A DNA stretch of 64,000 bases from Elysia chlorotica (GCA_003991915.1 RQTK01000313.1:104406-168405); one strand, 5' to 3'; numbered from the stretch's first letter, positions 13,348 to 25,002 are shown. Notes: a model not told the origin generated them from the sequence alone. Made by a program: numbers and translations.

Positions 13348-14501
13348 GTCTAAGGCCAAAAACGTATGCAATGGTAACATCCCTCTGACGGAACCTTAAT
13401 AAAAAATAAATTCAATTTGTAAAATTATAAGATTTCTTATAAAGCCAGTTTTCAATGCATATATTCCTTGGTTATGGCATGCAGTGTAGAATAAACATAA
13501 AAACAAATCAAAAACAAAAACAGAAGTAAAAAAATTTAGATCAAAGCAAAATACAATTCATTTTTCCTTCTAAATTTAATCATTGATTAAATATTAAAAT
13601 CATCTTTTTAAATTAAATAAGTAACTCAATAAAAATAAGTAAATCAAGATTAGGGTATCAGTTCAGATTTAGAAAAATGTCAAAAGGTGCTCGGTTCTCT
13701 CATGTATGGAATTAAATCATTGATTGAAGCTACGAAAATAAGTTTTTAAACGTCTTTGTCAAGATAAGTAAGCAGATTTTCAAACAAAGTTATCAGAACA
13801 TGTAAGGGTGTACTTTTCATGTAAGCTCATATTGAGTAAGGCAAAACTTGTGTTTAAAAAAAAAGTCAGTTCAATTATACAATTTGGAATGTGCAAGATC
13901 TGAATATTCAAACAAAAAAGAAAGAGAATTCTTTATATGAGGCATGTTAAAGCTTGGGTATTAAAACAAAAAAATCTTGAAGAAATTCAGCTTGTTTACT
14001 TTGTTCAATACCAAACCCCTCCCCCAAAAATTCATTATGTCAAAGTTTTATTTAAAAAAAATAAAAAGAAGGTGACATTAATATATTTAATGAAACCTAA
14101 TGCTATAATGGATTTTAAATGCGACATTTGCAGTCAGTGCATAACAGTGGAGAAAATTTCGTTTCATGGCATGCTCATAGAAAGGGCCACTATATAGTAC
14201 TACATAGTATTAGATATGGTTACAATACATATTACAAAACGGACAGTAGACATAATTATTACTGGATCAGTTTGGTAAGTTTTGCATTGCCTTAACAGAA
14301 AATCGGATCAATGAAGGCAACGTAATGGTGGTCAAGAATTATGAATAGACTCAGTGTTGGAAATGGAAAGTGCAAGAATAAAGTATTACAGGAGAAGATG
14401 TAAGTATACACACACAGACAAAAAAAAGGCACATTAACTATTAAATAAATGAAAACACCAATACTGATTTTAATCAGTAATTTTCATCGAGGAAAAAACA
14501 G
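13348..14501. other. AT-rich noncoding sequence
   Basis: An 86-codon open frame at 13937-14197 has low-complexity composition and no family resemblance. Nothing else seen except the start of the tandem duplication described with the next element. Confidence 0.45.
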
Positions 14502-14848
14502 TGAGGCAACCAGGGCAAATTAGCCACAAGTCGTTGATATAAGTTTTGAGCTAGACCATAAATAAAAACATCAATACCAATTTTAATCAGTAAATTTCAA
14601 CCAGGAGAAGAAAACAAATAATGAGGCATCTAGGGCAAATCAGGCACAAGTCGTTGATATAAGTTTTGAGCTAGACCCCCCTCTGTTTTGACTTTGTTCA
14701 TTTTCAAATAAGAAGGATTATCTCTGGTTCTAGAACTGACAGAGTTAAAATTTATTCAAACTCTTAAAATGCATTTGATTTGCACACTATTAAAAAAAAA
14801 TCCCAAAATCAAATTTCCCACTTGTGCCCGATTCACTTGGTTGCCTCG
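14502..14848. mobile_element. MITE-like element with ~29-bp inverted ends
   Basis: The left end starts GAGGCAACCAGGGC and the right end finishes ...CACTTGGTTGCCTC. Compared as inverted repeats they match over GAGGCAACCA and again over CACAAGT. The interior contains a ~128-bp tandem duplication that begins upstream (about 14450-14680, shared CAAGTCGTTGATATAAGTTT). Related solitary ends occur at about 15368-15402 and 22335-22385, and a diverged full copy at about 49060-49325. No coding. The nonautonomous-transposon reading is inferred from the inverted ends and the dispersed copies. Confidence 0.5.
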
Positions 14849-15860
14849 TAGATTATAAAAAGCAGAAGAAGAAAAAACAAAAAACAACAACAACAAAAAC
14901 TCATAGAACATATTACAGCTTCACAAACAGCACCTACAAAAAGGCAAAACACAAACTGACATAATTGTTGATGTATATACAAACAAAAAATAGGAATAGA
15001 AAGTTATGATTCTTTTACAAAAAATGCTGATGATGAAATAAACAAAACGATAGAAATAACAGATACAATGATTAAATATGACAATCACAGAAAAAGTAAC
15101 ACAAAAAAAAGGCTTAGTGATAATAAAAGCTTCCAAATATGATAGCACAACATGATACAAAATCAGTTCTATAAAGGATGACTTGAAAGAGCTTGCAAAT
15201 ACATGATATAAAACAAATATTAGTATCACTTGCTAAAAAAGACCCATATAAAACATATTAAACCATCAATAATTCATAAACGTTAAAAAAAAGCATGTCG
15301 GAAAAAAACCTTACTGGATTTGATGCTGCCTAACACAATATAAAAAACTGTAAAAAGTAAAATTTTCCCACCTGTGCCTGATTCCCCCTTGTTGCCTCAT
15401 AAACCAAAAAAAAAACAACAACAACTATAGGTGTTTAAAACAGGGCCTCACAACAAAAAGATTTGTAGAGTGCAAGAAAAAGCGAAACATAGAGAGAATA
15501 ATATACAAATTTAATATAAACCTACTGTACAATTTGTTTGGTACAATCAGTACTCAATCTCTCGGTTCCCCAACACTCTTCCAAAGAGCATGCCACCAAC
15601 TTAGCATTATACCATACAATTTCTATCAGCCTCATTTCATTAAAAAAAAAAAAGATGTTGATTATTTTCTCGTATAAAAAACAAACAAAACAAAAACATA
15701 TTGTTATTAGACACAATTTTTTCAGAGCCTTGAATCAATCTCTGAGTCTGAAAAGTGTCTCCCCCACCCCCCCTCCTCCCAAGAAAAAATAACACAACAA
15801 CTACAGGTATATAGATAACTCCAGCCAGTGTGATTGAGTTTCCTATCCTTCAACGATCCA
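14849..15860. other. AT-rich noncoding sequence downstream of the DUF547 gene
   Basis: Contains one solitary MITE end at about 15368-15402 and poly-A/C-rich stretches. No supported gene; likely 3' flank or 3' UTR of the minus-strand gene. Confidence 0.4.
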
Positions 15861-15950
15861 ACTGCGTTGAGAATAATCCGAGAGCAGATCATCACGATCT
15901 CTGGTTAATGGACTATGGACCAGTTAATCCTTGTACCGTAGCCCCAGTCA
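15861..15950 (-). pseudogene. Diverged duplicate of the 3' end of the DUF547 terminal exon
   Basis: This stretch aligns with 15955-16040 and shares AATAATCC, ATCACGATCTCTGGTT and TCCTTGTACCG. That segment encodes the last residues of the DUF547 protein and its stop. The copy has substitutions and small indels and lies past the stop codon, so it would be 3' UTR. It is a second local duplication around this terminal exon. Confidence 0.65.
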
Positions 15951-15976
15951 GCCAAGAATAATCCTAGGACAGACTA

Positions 15977-18900
15977 TCACGATCTCTGGTTGATGGCCCA
16001 GTCGTATTCCTTGTACCGCAGCGCCACAGGCCCCAGTTTCTCCAGCTTGAGGATGAGGATGCTGCAACGGTCATGCTGAGGCTGGCTAAGGTACGGCATT
16101 ATCCACCTGTGGAAGTACGCAGAGAGAGAAAAAAGAAAGTTTTAGATATTTTTAGTTCTGAGGCTGGCTAAGGTACGGCATTATCCACCTGTGGAAGTAC
16201 GCAGAAAAAAAAGTAAGTTTTAGATATTTTTAGTTCTGAGGCTGGCTAAGGTACGGCATTATCCACCTGTGGGAGTACGCAGAGAAAAAAAGTAAGTTTT
16301 AGATATTTTTAGTTCTGAGGCTGGCTAAGGTACGGCATTATCCACCTGTGGGAGTACGCAGAGAAAAAAAAGTAAGTTTTAGATATTTTTAGTTCTGAGC
16401 CTGGCTAAGGTACGGCATTATCCACCTGTGGAAATACGCAGAGAAAAAAAGTAAGTTTTAGATATTTTTAGTTCTGAGGCTGGCTAAGGTACGGCATTAT
16501 CCACCTGTGGAAGTACGCAGAGAAAAAAGTAAGTTTTAGATATTTTTAGTTCTGAGGCTGGCGAAGGTACGGCATTATCCACCTGTGGAAATACGCAGAG
16601 AAAAAAAAAGTAAGTTTTAGATATTTTTAGTTGTGAGGCTGGCTAAGGTACGGCATTATCCACCTGTGGAAGTACACAGAGAAAAAAAAAGTAAGTTTTA
16701 GATATTTTTAGTTCTGAGGCTGGCTAAGGTACGGCATTATCCACCTGTGGAAGTACACAGAGAAAAAAAAAGTAAGTTTTAGATATTTTTAGTTCTGAGG
16801 CTGGCTAAGGTACGGCATTATCCACCTGTGGAAGTACGCAGAGAAAAAAGTAAGTTTTAGATATTTTTAGTTCTGAGGCTGGCTAAGGTACGGCATTATC
16901 CACCTGTGGAAGTACGCAGAGAAAAAAAGTAAGTTTTAGATATTTTTAGTTCTGAGGCTGGCTAAGGTACGGCATTATCCACCTGTGGAAATACGCAGAG
17001 AAAAAAAAGTAAGTTTAAGATATTTTTAGTTCTGAGGCTGGCTAAGGTACGGCATTATCCACCTGTGGAAGTACACAGAGAAAAAAGTAAGTTTTAGATA
17101 TTTTTAGTTCTGAGGCTGGCTAAGGTACGGCATTATCCACCTGTGGAAGTACACAGAGAAAAAAGTAAGTTTTAGATATTTTTAGTTCTGAGGCTGGCTA
17201 AGGTACGGCATTATCCACCTGTGGAAGTACACAGAGAAAAAAGTAAGTTTTAGATATTTTTAGTTCTGAGGCTGGCTAAGGTACGGCATTATCCACCTGT
17301 GGAAGTACACAGAGAAAAAAGTAAGTTTTAGATATTTTTAGTTCTGAGGCTGGCTAAGGTACGGCATTATCCACCTGTGGAAGTACACAGAGAAAAAAGT
17401 AAGTTTTAGATATTTTTAGTTCTGAGGCTGGCTAAGGTACGGCATTATCCACCTGTGGAAGTACACAGAGAAAAAAAAGAAGTTTTAGATATTTTTAGTT
17501 CCAAAAGAGGGGCAAACTGGCTCAAGTGGTAGAGCATGGTTTTCACTATAAGGAGGTTGCAGTTTGGAACCCGCAGTCAGTCAAATCTTACTTGTCTGAT
17601 TTCGTCTTCTACTTATTTGTTCGGAGCTAGTCTAAAGTGACCGGATGAGATAGGAGTCTAGGTATCCCAGCCCTGTCTTGTGTGTGGCAGCACATAAAAT
17701 TGTGAGACATTTGTCTTGAGGCTTGTCCACTTTGTAGGGCTGACTGTGGCTTCACAATTCAACCCAACTCTGAGTTCCCAAAGAATCAAACCTCTAATTT
17801 AGACTATGAACTTAATAACATACCTTGTAATTTTCTCTTTTTAAGACCTATAGAGGCAACTGAACTAGATCTACACCGAATAATTATGGCACAGTGCTAT
17901 GGATGGTCTTGGCTATTGTAATGTCTATCTAACATGCCACTATTTTGACGCAGCTAAGGATGTTGGGTTGTCAGAGATGTTGGTTAAATGTACGGAGTAA
18001 AGTGAGTGGGCTGGGGGCAGTGCTGAATTATCAGGGGTGTGTTAGTTTGAATTGTGGCATTTGGGAAATGCAAAGAAGGGTGACTGGACGGAGGGCAATG
18101 ATAGGTTGTCAAGCGTGTAAAGGTTAGAATTTAATGAGGAAATAAAGTGGTAGAGCGTGGTTTTTACTATCAGGAGGTTGCGGTTTGGAACCTGCAGTAC
18201 ATCAAAAACGTATTTGTCTGAATGTGTCCGCTACTAATTATTGGTTCGGAGCTAGTCTAAAGTGATCAGCCCTGTCTTGTGTGTGGCAGTACATGAAGTT
18301 GTGAGACATTTGAAGGTAAAGGGCAGTAACCAATAATTTTCATTTTTTTTAGAGGCCAGTTAACAATCGGGCTGTTCCTCTTTAACCACAAACCAGCTAT
18401 TTTTTATACAGTTTCAATCAACACTAGGGTCAGGAAAAAAATAAACAAACACAAAAAAATTATATTAAAAAGAAACAAGACTGTGGACCTCTAAACCTGT
18501 TAACTCCAAAACACTTACTTAAGAACATCAACCTCTGTTTCCCCAAAGTCCGCCCTGTACCACTGGAAGAGTTTGGAAAGGAGGACCTCGTCAAGCTCAT
18601 TCCGCATCGCGACTTTACAACATTTGAGAAGATCAACCTCTAAACTCTAAAACACTTGAAACAATCAATCTCTAAACTCTAAAATACTTGAGAAGATGAA
18701 CCTCTAAACTCTAAAACACTTACTTAAGAACATCAACCTCTGTTTCCCCAAAGTCAGCCCTGTACCACTGGAAGAGTTTGGAAAGGAGGACCTCGTCAAG
18801 CTCATTCCGCATCTCGACTTCCTGGGCACAGAAGTTGCGTGTCGCGGAGTCGAGTGCCGAATCGATGTTCTCAACAGTGTAGACCCCGATGGCCGGGCAG

Positions 18901-21900
18901 GACTAGATTCAAAAACAGGAAAAAATTGGTTATTATAAGGCTAATAGTTCTGAAGAAAAGAGTTTGTTGTTTAGTGTCCAATGTCAGCCCGATATAGGAT
19001 ATATTGTCATGGAATCAAAGAAACTTTTTAATGTCCAACGTCAGCACTACGTAGGCATTAGAGGACTTGTGTTTCTATGCAGTGGTATGTGTATTCTTGT
19101 ACATTATATATACATGAAGGGGTATGTGTTTTTAAATAAGAATTATGTATGTTTGACAGCGTATAATTTCAACAATTGTAAATGTGAATGTAAAACGCTT
19201 ATTATCATCATTATTATTTTTTTATCTCACACATGTAGATTCTACAACTGGTGTTGTGATATTGAATCAAATGTGTTTTTGTACGACCAAGAAAAATTTC
19301 CATATGGGGTAATAAAGGCTTTTCTTATCTTATCTGAGTGTCATTGAAGCAAATAGCTTGTTATTTAGAGTCCAACGTCAGCACTATATAGAACATATTG
19401 TCATTGAGGCAAAGAGTCTGTCAAATAGCGTCCAATATCAGCGCGATAGAGGCCGTATTACCATTGAAGCAAAGAAGCTATTGAAGCTATTTCTCTCAAA
19501 TTTGTTTTCTGAGCTATTTAATATGACGCAACCAGTGTCAGGTGAATAAGGCACTGCTAGTCAAAAAAAATTTCTTCTTATATTTATAGTGTGTTTAAAA
19601 AAATATGGCGCATTTAAGAGGTTGAAAAAAAATAATACAACGCTTATCTTTTTTTCAGAATCAGGAATAATCAATTTCATTTGAAAATCAAAAAGTTCAA
19701 TGTGGAACAGTTTTCTAAGTTTAGAATGCCTAACAAATAGTCTAAGGGCTTTTCAATGTCCATCTACCTATTCATGTATGTTAAAATGTAAAAAAAAATA
19801 ATAAATAAATAAATAAATTAATTAATTAATAAAAAATATAAGTTAATGCAAAGATATTTGCAGCTATCTGAGATAAAACTTACAACTTTAAACAGATTTT
19901 AGTGGATGGACGGACAGATAATTGTACAAAATAAAGTCTATGATGCAATTTTTAAAAATTAATGTATTACTCAATATCTTTGTATCAATGAACATTGAAA
20001 GATTTTCCTTGAATAAACTTTCATTATATTAGATATATATTATATTTCTTTTATACCTTTTATCTATTTTTAACCGATTAACTCTGAAGAGCCGCTAATT
20101 CAATTTTGAATGATATGATATGCAACATTTGATACTTTTTGTCAGAAATATAGATATCACAACTGTTTTCAGAGCATAACCCCGGATTGTACATTTGATC
20201 CTTCAATTTAATTGCGTCCAAACATAAATTGAATTTCAGAGTTGTCAGTTAATGTTCTTATTGGCTTACTGGATTCACAAAGTGAAATTGTTGAGTTGTC
20301 AGTTAATGTTCTAACTGACATGCTGGATTCAACAAAGTGTCTCTTATCTTATCGTAACTTACTTTTGCACCACAAACCACAGCAAAGTGAATGCGTGGGT
20401 CGAGCTCCTTGCATATAAACTTGATTCGAGGATCGTTAGGGGCAAACATGGGCTCGATGGAGGCAGGATGGGGGCGGTTGTCTGTAATATCATATACATT
20501 TTTTAAAATTTATATATATAATATCATATAAGATTTTGTTTTCAAATGTCGCAAACTTAAGGTGTTGCCTTCATGCAGCATCAATTGAAAAAAAAAAGAA
20601 AAAACAATAAAAGATATAATTATGGAATTTTCTTCATCATAGAGCAAACATGAAAAAAAAAATTTGCTTTCAATTTCAGCAGATGTGAAGAACAATTGTA
20701 CATGTATTGATTTCATGTATCATTATTGCAGATGATCTAGAATTGAATAGTCTGTAGACCACAATAATAGGTTATGATCACATTTTTTATTTTATATTAA
20801 CTATGGACTTGATGGGGTTGGTTGTTTTTAACATCAGAGAACAGATTAAAAAAAAAAATAATAATAAAATAATAAGATTTTGTTTTCATTTAAGTAGATA
20901 CGAAATATTATGGCTTTATCTTCATACTGCTTCAGAGAAGATGATCTGGACTTGTATGGTCTATGACAGCAAAAGGTTAGTAGAAGCAGGGTGTGTGTTG
21001 TACCCTAAATATTGCCATAAAGGTTTCTGTCCAAATTTTGCTATGCACTAGGTAAAAGTAGGCCTACTATTAGTACTAATGTCCACATTTTTCTACACAT
21101 ATGCACTAAATATTTATACGTAATTTTTTTTTCTCAAGTCAAATTCCTTTATCAAAGAAACCAAAGCTCTCTCCTGAAAAATGTTTGCTGGATCTGAAGA
21201 AAGATTATTCAGTGACAAATAAAACGTTTGCTAAACATAACATTTATATTCATTATTTGGACAGAAACACTACATTATATTAAATAGTGCCTATCAAAAT
21301 TTGGACAGAAACACTACATAATATATTACATAGTGCCTATATCGAAATTTGGACATAAACACTATCTTATATCGTGCATATACCAAAATTTGGACAGAAA
21401 CACTATCTTACACAATGCATATATAAAAATTTGGACAGAAAGAAACGCTATATTACATAGTGCATATATAAAAATCTGGACATAAACACTATATAGTGCA
21501 AATAGACAGAAACACTATATTACATAGTGCATATATAAAAATCTGGACATAAACACTATATAGCGCAAATAGACTCAGCCAGAGACAACTTACTTCTCAA
21601 CACTCCATGCTCGATGTCATCCAGAGAGTAGACGTGGCCCCCGATGATGTATCCGACCGTCCTGAAGAACTGCTGAACACTGAGCACCGAGTCTGGCAGC
21701 TTGGGTTGCTCTATCAGTCCGTGGATTGTCAGACTGTTGTACACGTCTGGGTTGGTTATGTAAGGTTTCTACATTTTCATGATTCAAATGTGTCATTTTG
21801 ACTTATTGAGAAATGGGGTTTTGAAAAAAGCTTACTGAACTTTGTTTGAAGACATGAGGGGTTGGGTTGGTTTAACATCCAACATCAGCACTATATAGGC

Positions 21901-23919
21901 TATATTGTGGACGGGCCCCAAGACTGACGTATGACAATTTTATGTGCTGCCACACACGAGACAGGGCGGGTATACCATGACTCCAGTCACAGCCGCGACC
22001 CAACCAGTAGCGAGCGCAATCGCCAGGGCTCGAACCCGGACCTTTTAAGTAGGAAGCCGATGTTCTACCCCATGAGAGATGTTCAACATCAGAAATGTTA
22101 TAGTGTTATAAAGTTCATGTCTTGTAACAACGTCCCATAAATATTAAAAATCAATACCCCAAAGTATTATTACAAATTTTTGGGAAGGCTTATTAATTTA
22201 TACATATAAACATGTCGTCACTGAGGCAGCAAAATAACACTGTATTTTATTTTTCTCTTTCTAATTTTCAGAAAAAATTTACTTTTTATATAATAGTAAT
22301 TTCTAATTTTATTCCCATTCATGACAGTAAAAATGTGAGGCAAATATGATTGATCAGGTGCAAGTTGCTGATATAATTTTTTAACTAAGAGATTTAAGAG
22401 ATCACTAAAATCATTCTTTATACATCTAAAAACCATGAAAGGATACTAATAAAAAACACTTTCTTCTCCTTTTCATCCATGTTGGAGAGATCCACCTTCT
22501 GAAGTTCCATAGCTTCCTTCAAATACTGCTCAAACTCTGGGCTTTTCTTCATATTCACGTAGTCCACATCTTTACCGTCATCACTCATGAACTTGCCCTT
22601 CAACCTAAGTAAACAACAGACGTAGAATGGGTAAAAATAAAAACAAAAACAATGTTAAAGCTATACATATAATTTCATCAATGATAAAAATGCACAAGGT
22701 GATAAAGTATAAACCGCTTTTTAAACTGCTTTTGACAAAGTTACGGTCTTTACGATTAGGAATCACAAAAGATGATGCTCCCCTAAGTTTTCATCTAGAA
22801 TCTACATTGACGCTGCTTGTAGTTGTAATACTAGAAATGGAATGGAAAAAAAAAGCAAATTATCAATAACAGATATAATAAGAGAATGTAAATATTGAAA
22901 GACCCAAGAACTTGAACTACTAATTGTATTATAAATATATGTGATAATATTTATTCCCATCTATTAAGCTTTGTGTTTTTTAAAGTTAGAGATCATGCCT
23001 CTCCACTCAAAGTTCCGTTCATCATTGGTCTCAGTCTCAGTGATCACATTTCCTAAAAGCCATTTTGTTTGACTTCCACTTTCTTTCCTTTAAAGTTGTT
23101 CTCCCCTGTTGAACTTCCCTCCAATCATTTCCAGTTAAAATGTTATATAAAATAATAAATCATAAGATGTTCCAGGTTTTCTCATCTCATCTCATCACAT
23201 GTCCAAAAAAAAATCAATGTTACATTGGGGTCTCACAGGAAAATTACAGTGTCACTTTGACATAACGTTCATTGATTGACATGATCTACAAATTAAATCT
23301 CTAGAGATCTTATTAAATGAGGATGAGTAATATTTGTGTGTACAAGCTCCTAGTAAGACTGTTTCATAAGACTTTGCACATGATTCGGAGTAATGTATAG
23401 ATCTAGATCTATTCATCTGTTTCTGAAGAACCACATAAATTCTGATTCAGATGTCTCCAACTTATTCTGTGTAAACTTGTTTCTAAGATCTAGAGATTGT
23501 CGACACCTTGCATCCATAGATCCATGTTTTTCTTAGTGCCATTTTAATAAGATTTCACTCTTACAGGTTTTTTTCATCTGTTGTCATGACAAATGACTTC
23601 CAAAAACAGGGTCGTTAGTACAACGTTATGGTAGCTTGCAATTCATTCTGAGTATAGCCTATAACAGATGCTTGTAGATCTAGATCTAGATTAGACCTAG
23701 ATCTAGATTAGATCTAGATCTAGATCTAGATGCAGCCCCCAATATATCTAGATCTAAATTTTTCTTCAACGTCTTCGATACGAATGCAATCTTTCAGTTT
23801 ACAGCAACTCACCTCAGCAAGGTTTTCTGAAGTTTTCTTGATAATTCGACTCCAGAGATGGGCGTAGCACCCTTCAGAGTTCCTTTATTCATAACTTGAA
23901 CACCGTCGGTGGAAGCCAT
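15977..23919 (-). CDS. DUF547 domain protein, 6 coding exons, 281 aa
   Basis: Exons in transcript order are 23919-23813, 22604-22447, 21746-21594, 20481-20363, 18902-18724 and 16106-15977. They sum to 846 nt with consistent phases and GT/AG junctions. Residues about 85-245 carry the DUF547 signature. Visible blocks are VFFINVYNSLTIHG (85-98), IGGHVYSLDDIEHGVLR (123-139), RPHP (142-145), ELDPRIHFA and VVCGAKSCPA (174-183), with two conserved cysteines at 176 and 181. The protein ends in a YKEYDW-containing tail. There is no signal peptide or membrane segment, so a soluble intracellular protein is likely. The family's biochemical role is not established. Four of its junctions (donors of exons 3, 4 and 5 and the acceptor of exon 6) have tandem arrays on or beside them. 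The start is the first ATG of exon 1, in context GCCATTTTGG read on the plus strand. Confidence 0.88.
16080..17498 (-). repeat. 18-copy ~79-bp array of the final 3' splice site of the DUF547 gene
   Basis: The unit, read on the minus strand, contains a branch-like TCTAAAAC, a pyrimidine stretch, the acceptor CTTCCACAG and the first ~30 nt of the terminal exon (GTGGATAATGCCGTACC). The true exon boundary at 16106 belongs to the last unit in transcript order. Seventeen further copies lie upstream in the intron at 77-82 bp spacing, with only scattered substitutions. Using any upstream acceptor keeps the first ten residues of the exon and then meets an in-frame TAA. On the plus strand nearly every unit carries AAGTAAGTTTT, a donor-like motif antisense to the gene. 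The true unit lacks it. Confidence 0.95.
17510..17765 (+). mobile_element. tRNA-derived SINE, AAGTGGTAGAG head type
   Basis: A tRNA-like head is followed by the common SINE body (TGTCTTGTGTGTGGCAGCACAT). The head has an A-box CAAGTGGTAGAGCATGG and a B-box-like region GTTTGGAACCCGC. It is inserted immediately upstream (in transcript sense) of the acceptor array, in intron 5 of the DUF547 gene. Confidence 0.8.
18148..18320 (+). mobile_element. tRNA-derived SINE, partial
   Basis: Same head type as the copy at 17510 (GTGGTAGAGCGTGG, GTTTGGAACCTGC) with an internally deleted body ending near TGTGAGACATTTG. Confidence 0.75.
18519..18615 (-). pseudogene. Truncated copy of DUF547 exon 5 with its donor
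   Basis: Matches the donor half of exon 5 (18724-18820, offset 205 bp) with only two or three differences. It includes the intact donor CTTAA|GTAAGTG, but homology stops inside the exon and there is no acceptor. It lies downstream of the real exon in the same intron. The intervening 18616-18723 holds about three ~33-bp repeats of CTCTAAACTCTAAAACACTT type that abut the real donor. Confidence 0.75.
18960..19490 (-). repeat. Clustered fragments of SINE 3' ends
   Basis: At least four short fragments related to the reverse-complemented SINE end (GTCCAACGTCAGCACTA, with ATATTGTCAT) occur at about 18970-19010, 19028-19065, 19365-19410 and 19425-19460. They are separated by unrelated sequence. A 127-codon open frame spanning 18964-19347 crosses these fragments and is not considered a gene. 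Confidence 0.5.
20238..20339. repeat. Two-copy ~54-bp tandem repeat beside the exon 4 donor of the DUF547 gene
   Basis: Two units share GAGTTGTCAGTTAATGTTCT and CTGGATTCA...CAAAGTG. The array ends 23 bp from the donor at 20362. Confidence 0.7.
21257..21570. repeat. Eight-unit 28-48-bp tandem array beside the exon 3 donor of the DUF547 gene
   Basis: Units begin TTGGACAGAAACACTA or the variants CTGGACATAAACAC and AGACAGAAACAC, and vary in length. The last unit lies about 23 bp from the donor at 21593. Confidence 0.8.
21861..22071 (-). mobile_element. tRNA-derived SINE, near full length
   Basis: Reverse complement of the SINE. The 3' end TTTAACATCCAACATCAGC is on the left and the tRNA-like head is on the right, with B box GGGCTCGAACCCGG and A-box complement GATGTTCTACCCCATG. 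Lies in intron 2 of the DUF547 gene. Confidence 0.85.
23675..23732. repeat. AGATCT/GATCTA-rich patch in DUF547 intron 1
   Basis: A cluster of overlapping TAGATC/GATCTA palindromic hexamers about 80 bp from the first donor. A similar patch sits in the first intron of the MDR gene at 2232-2266. Confidence 0.7.
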
Positions 23920-24367
23920 TTTGGTTCTGTTACTTTGTACTGTAGTTGTTACTAAATCTAGAATCTAGTTACTACCGGTCTACACCAGGCTAAAGAATGC
24001 CTAGATTATTCCTCTTTGTGGTGCCAGATACTGGACTGACTGGACACTAGTGGACAGCTCTACTCACAGATTATAATCCTAGCAAGAGAACTTGTAATGA
24101 TGAGGAAGTAGCTCTCAGTCTCACTATAGGGAGAATGCGCATTCATCACTTGTACTATATTGTATTGTAATGTTATGGGTTAAATCGGAGGCTATCTGGA
24201 AAAAATAATAGGCCTATTTAATATTAAAAGACTTCAATTCAATAAATCTCTGTCTCAGTAATACCGCCCTCCCCATCCTTATCACCAATATCAGTAAGCT
24301 TAGTAGTATAGAAGTATTGTCACCCCTCCCCTCCCCATCATAATGGCCTTATCACCGTCATCACCAG

Positions 24368-24369
<2 letters not shown>

Positions 24370-24407
<38 letters not shown>

Positions 24408-24471
24408 TTTATTATTATTATTATTATTAATTATTATTATTATTATCTTTATTATTATCATCATCATCATT

Positions 24472-24502
<31 letters not shown>
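24370..24502. repeat. (ATT)n-(ATC)n microsatellite
   Basis: Trinucleotide ATT units grade into ATC units. Long low-complexity open frames on both strands here are artefacts of the repeat. Confidence 0.95.
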
Positions 24503-24503
<1 letters not shown>

Positions 24504-24696
24504 AGTCATCACAATAACTTGTTTAAGAAAAAAATTTTGTTTGTTTACCCCCTAAATTTGTGAATGAAACTTTACGATTCTAATTTTCTATTCAGTAATT
24601 GGCTGACAATAATGTATTTTCCATCAAACACCTCAGAGTCTTGATTATCTTTTTAATACTAATTTGTCTCACAACTTATCCTATACATAAACTGCC

Positions 24697-24905
24697 AAGG
24701 GGCAGACTAGTGCAAGTGGTAAGGTATTGATCTCCCAATCGTGAGGCCCCCAATTCAAAGACCACAATAAGACCAAATTTATTTGTCGGATTTCGTCCGC
24801 TTCTGCTTGTATTTTAGAGTCAGTTTAATGCGAACGGCTGAGACAAAAGTTCTGGTGTCCCCGCACTGTCTTTGTGTGGCAGAATGCGATTGTCATAATT
24901 AGTCT
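24697..24905 (+). mobile_element. tRNA-derived SINE, AAGTGGTA head type
   Basis: Head GGGGCAGACTAGTGCAAGTGG, a degraded B box (CCCCAATTCAAAG), then the body GACAAAAGTTCTGGTGTCCC. Diverged from the other copies, so probably old. Lies between the DUF547 5' end and the AKR 3' end. Confidence 0.7.
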
Positions 24906-25002
24906 TGGGATCCTCCCACGAAATAAACAAAAAAACTTGTTGCTGACATTGAATGTTTAGAAGAGGAAACCTCACTCACTCATCACTTCATAGGAAAAAA
25001 AA

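Noticed and set aside
16080-17498. Regular repeat array resembling a CRISPR
   Set aside because: Units are contiguous and near-identical with no variable spacers; each contains exon and splice-site sequence, and the genome is eukaryotic.
18964-19347. 127-codon plus-strand open frame
   Set aside because: Crosses SINE-end fragments and AT-rich sequence, with no family resemblance.
24300-24555. Open frames on both strands rich in N, I and L
   Set aside because: Produced by the (ATT)n/(ATC)n microsatellite.
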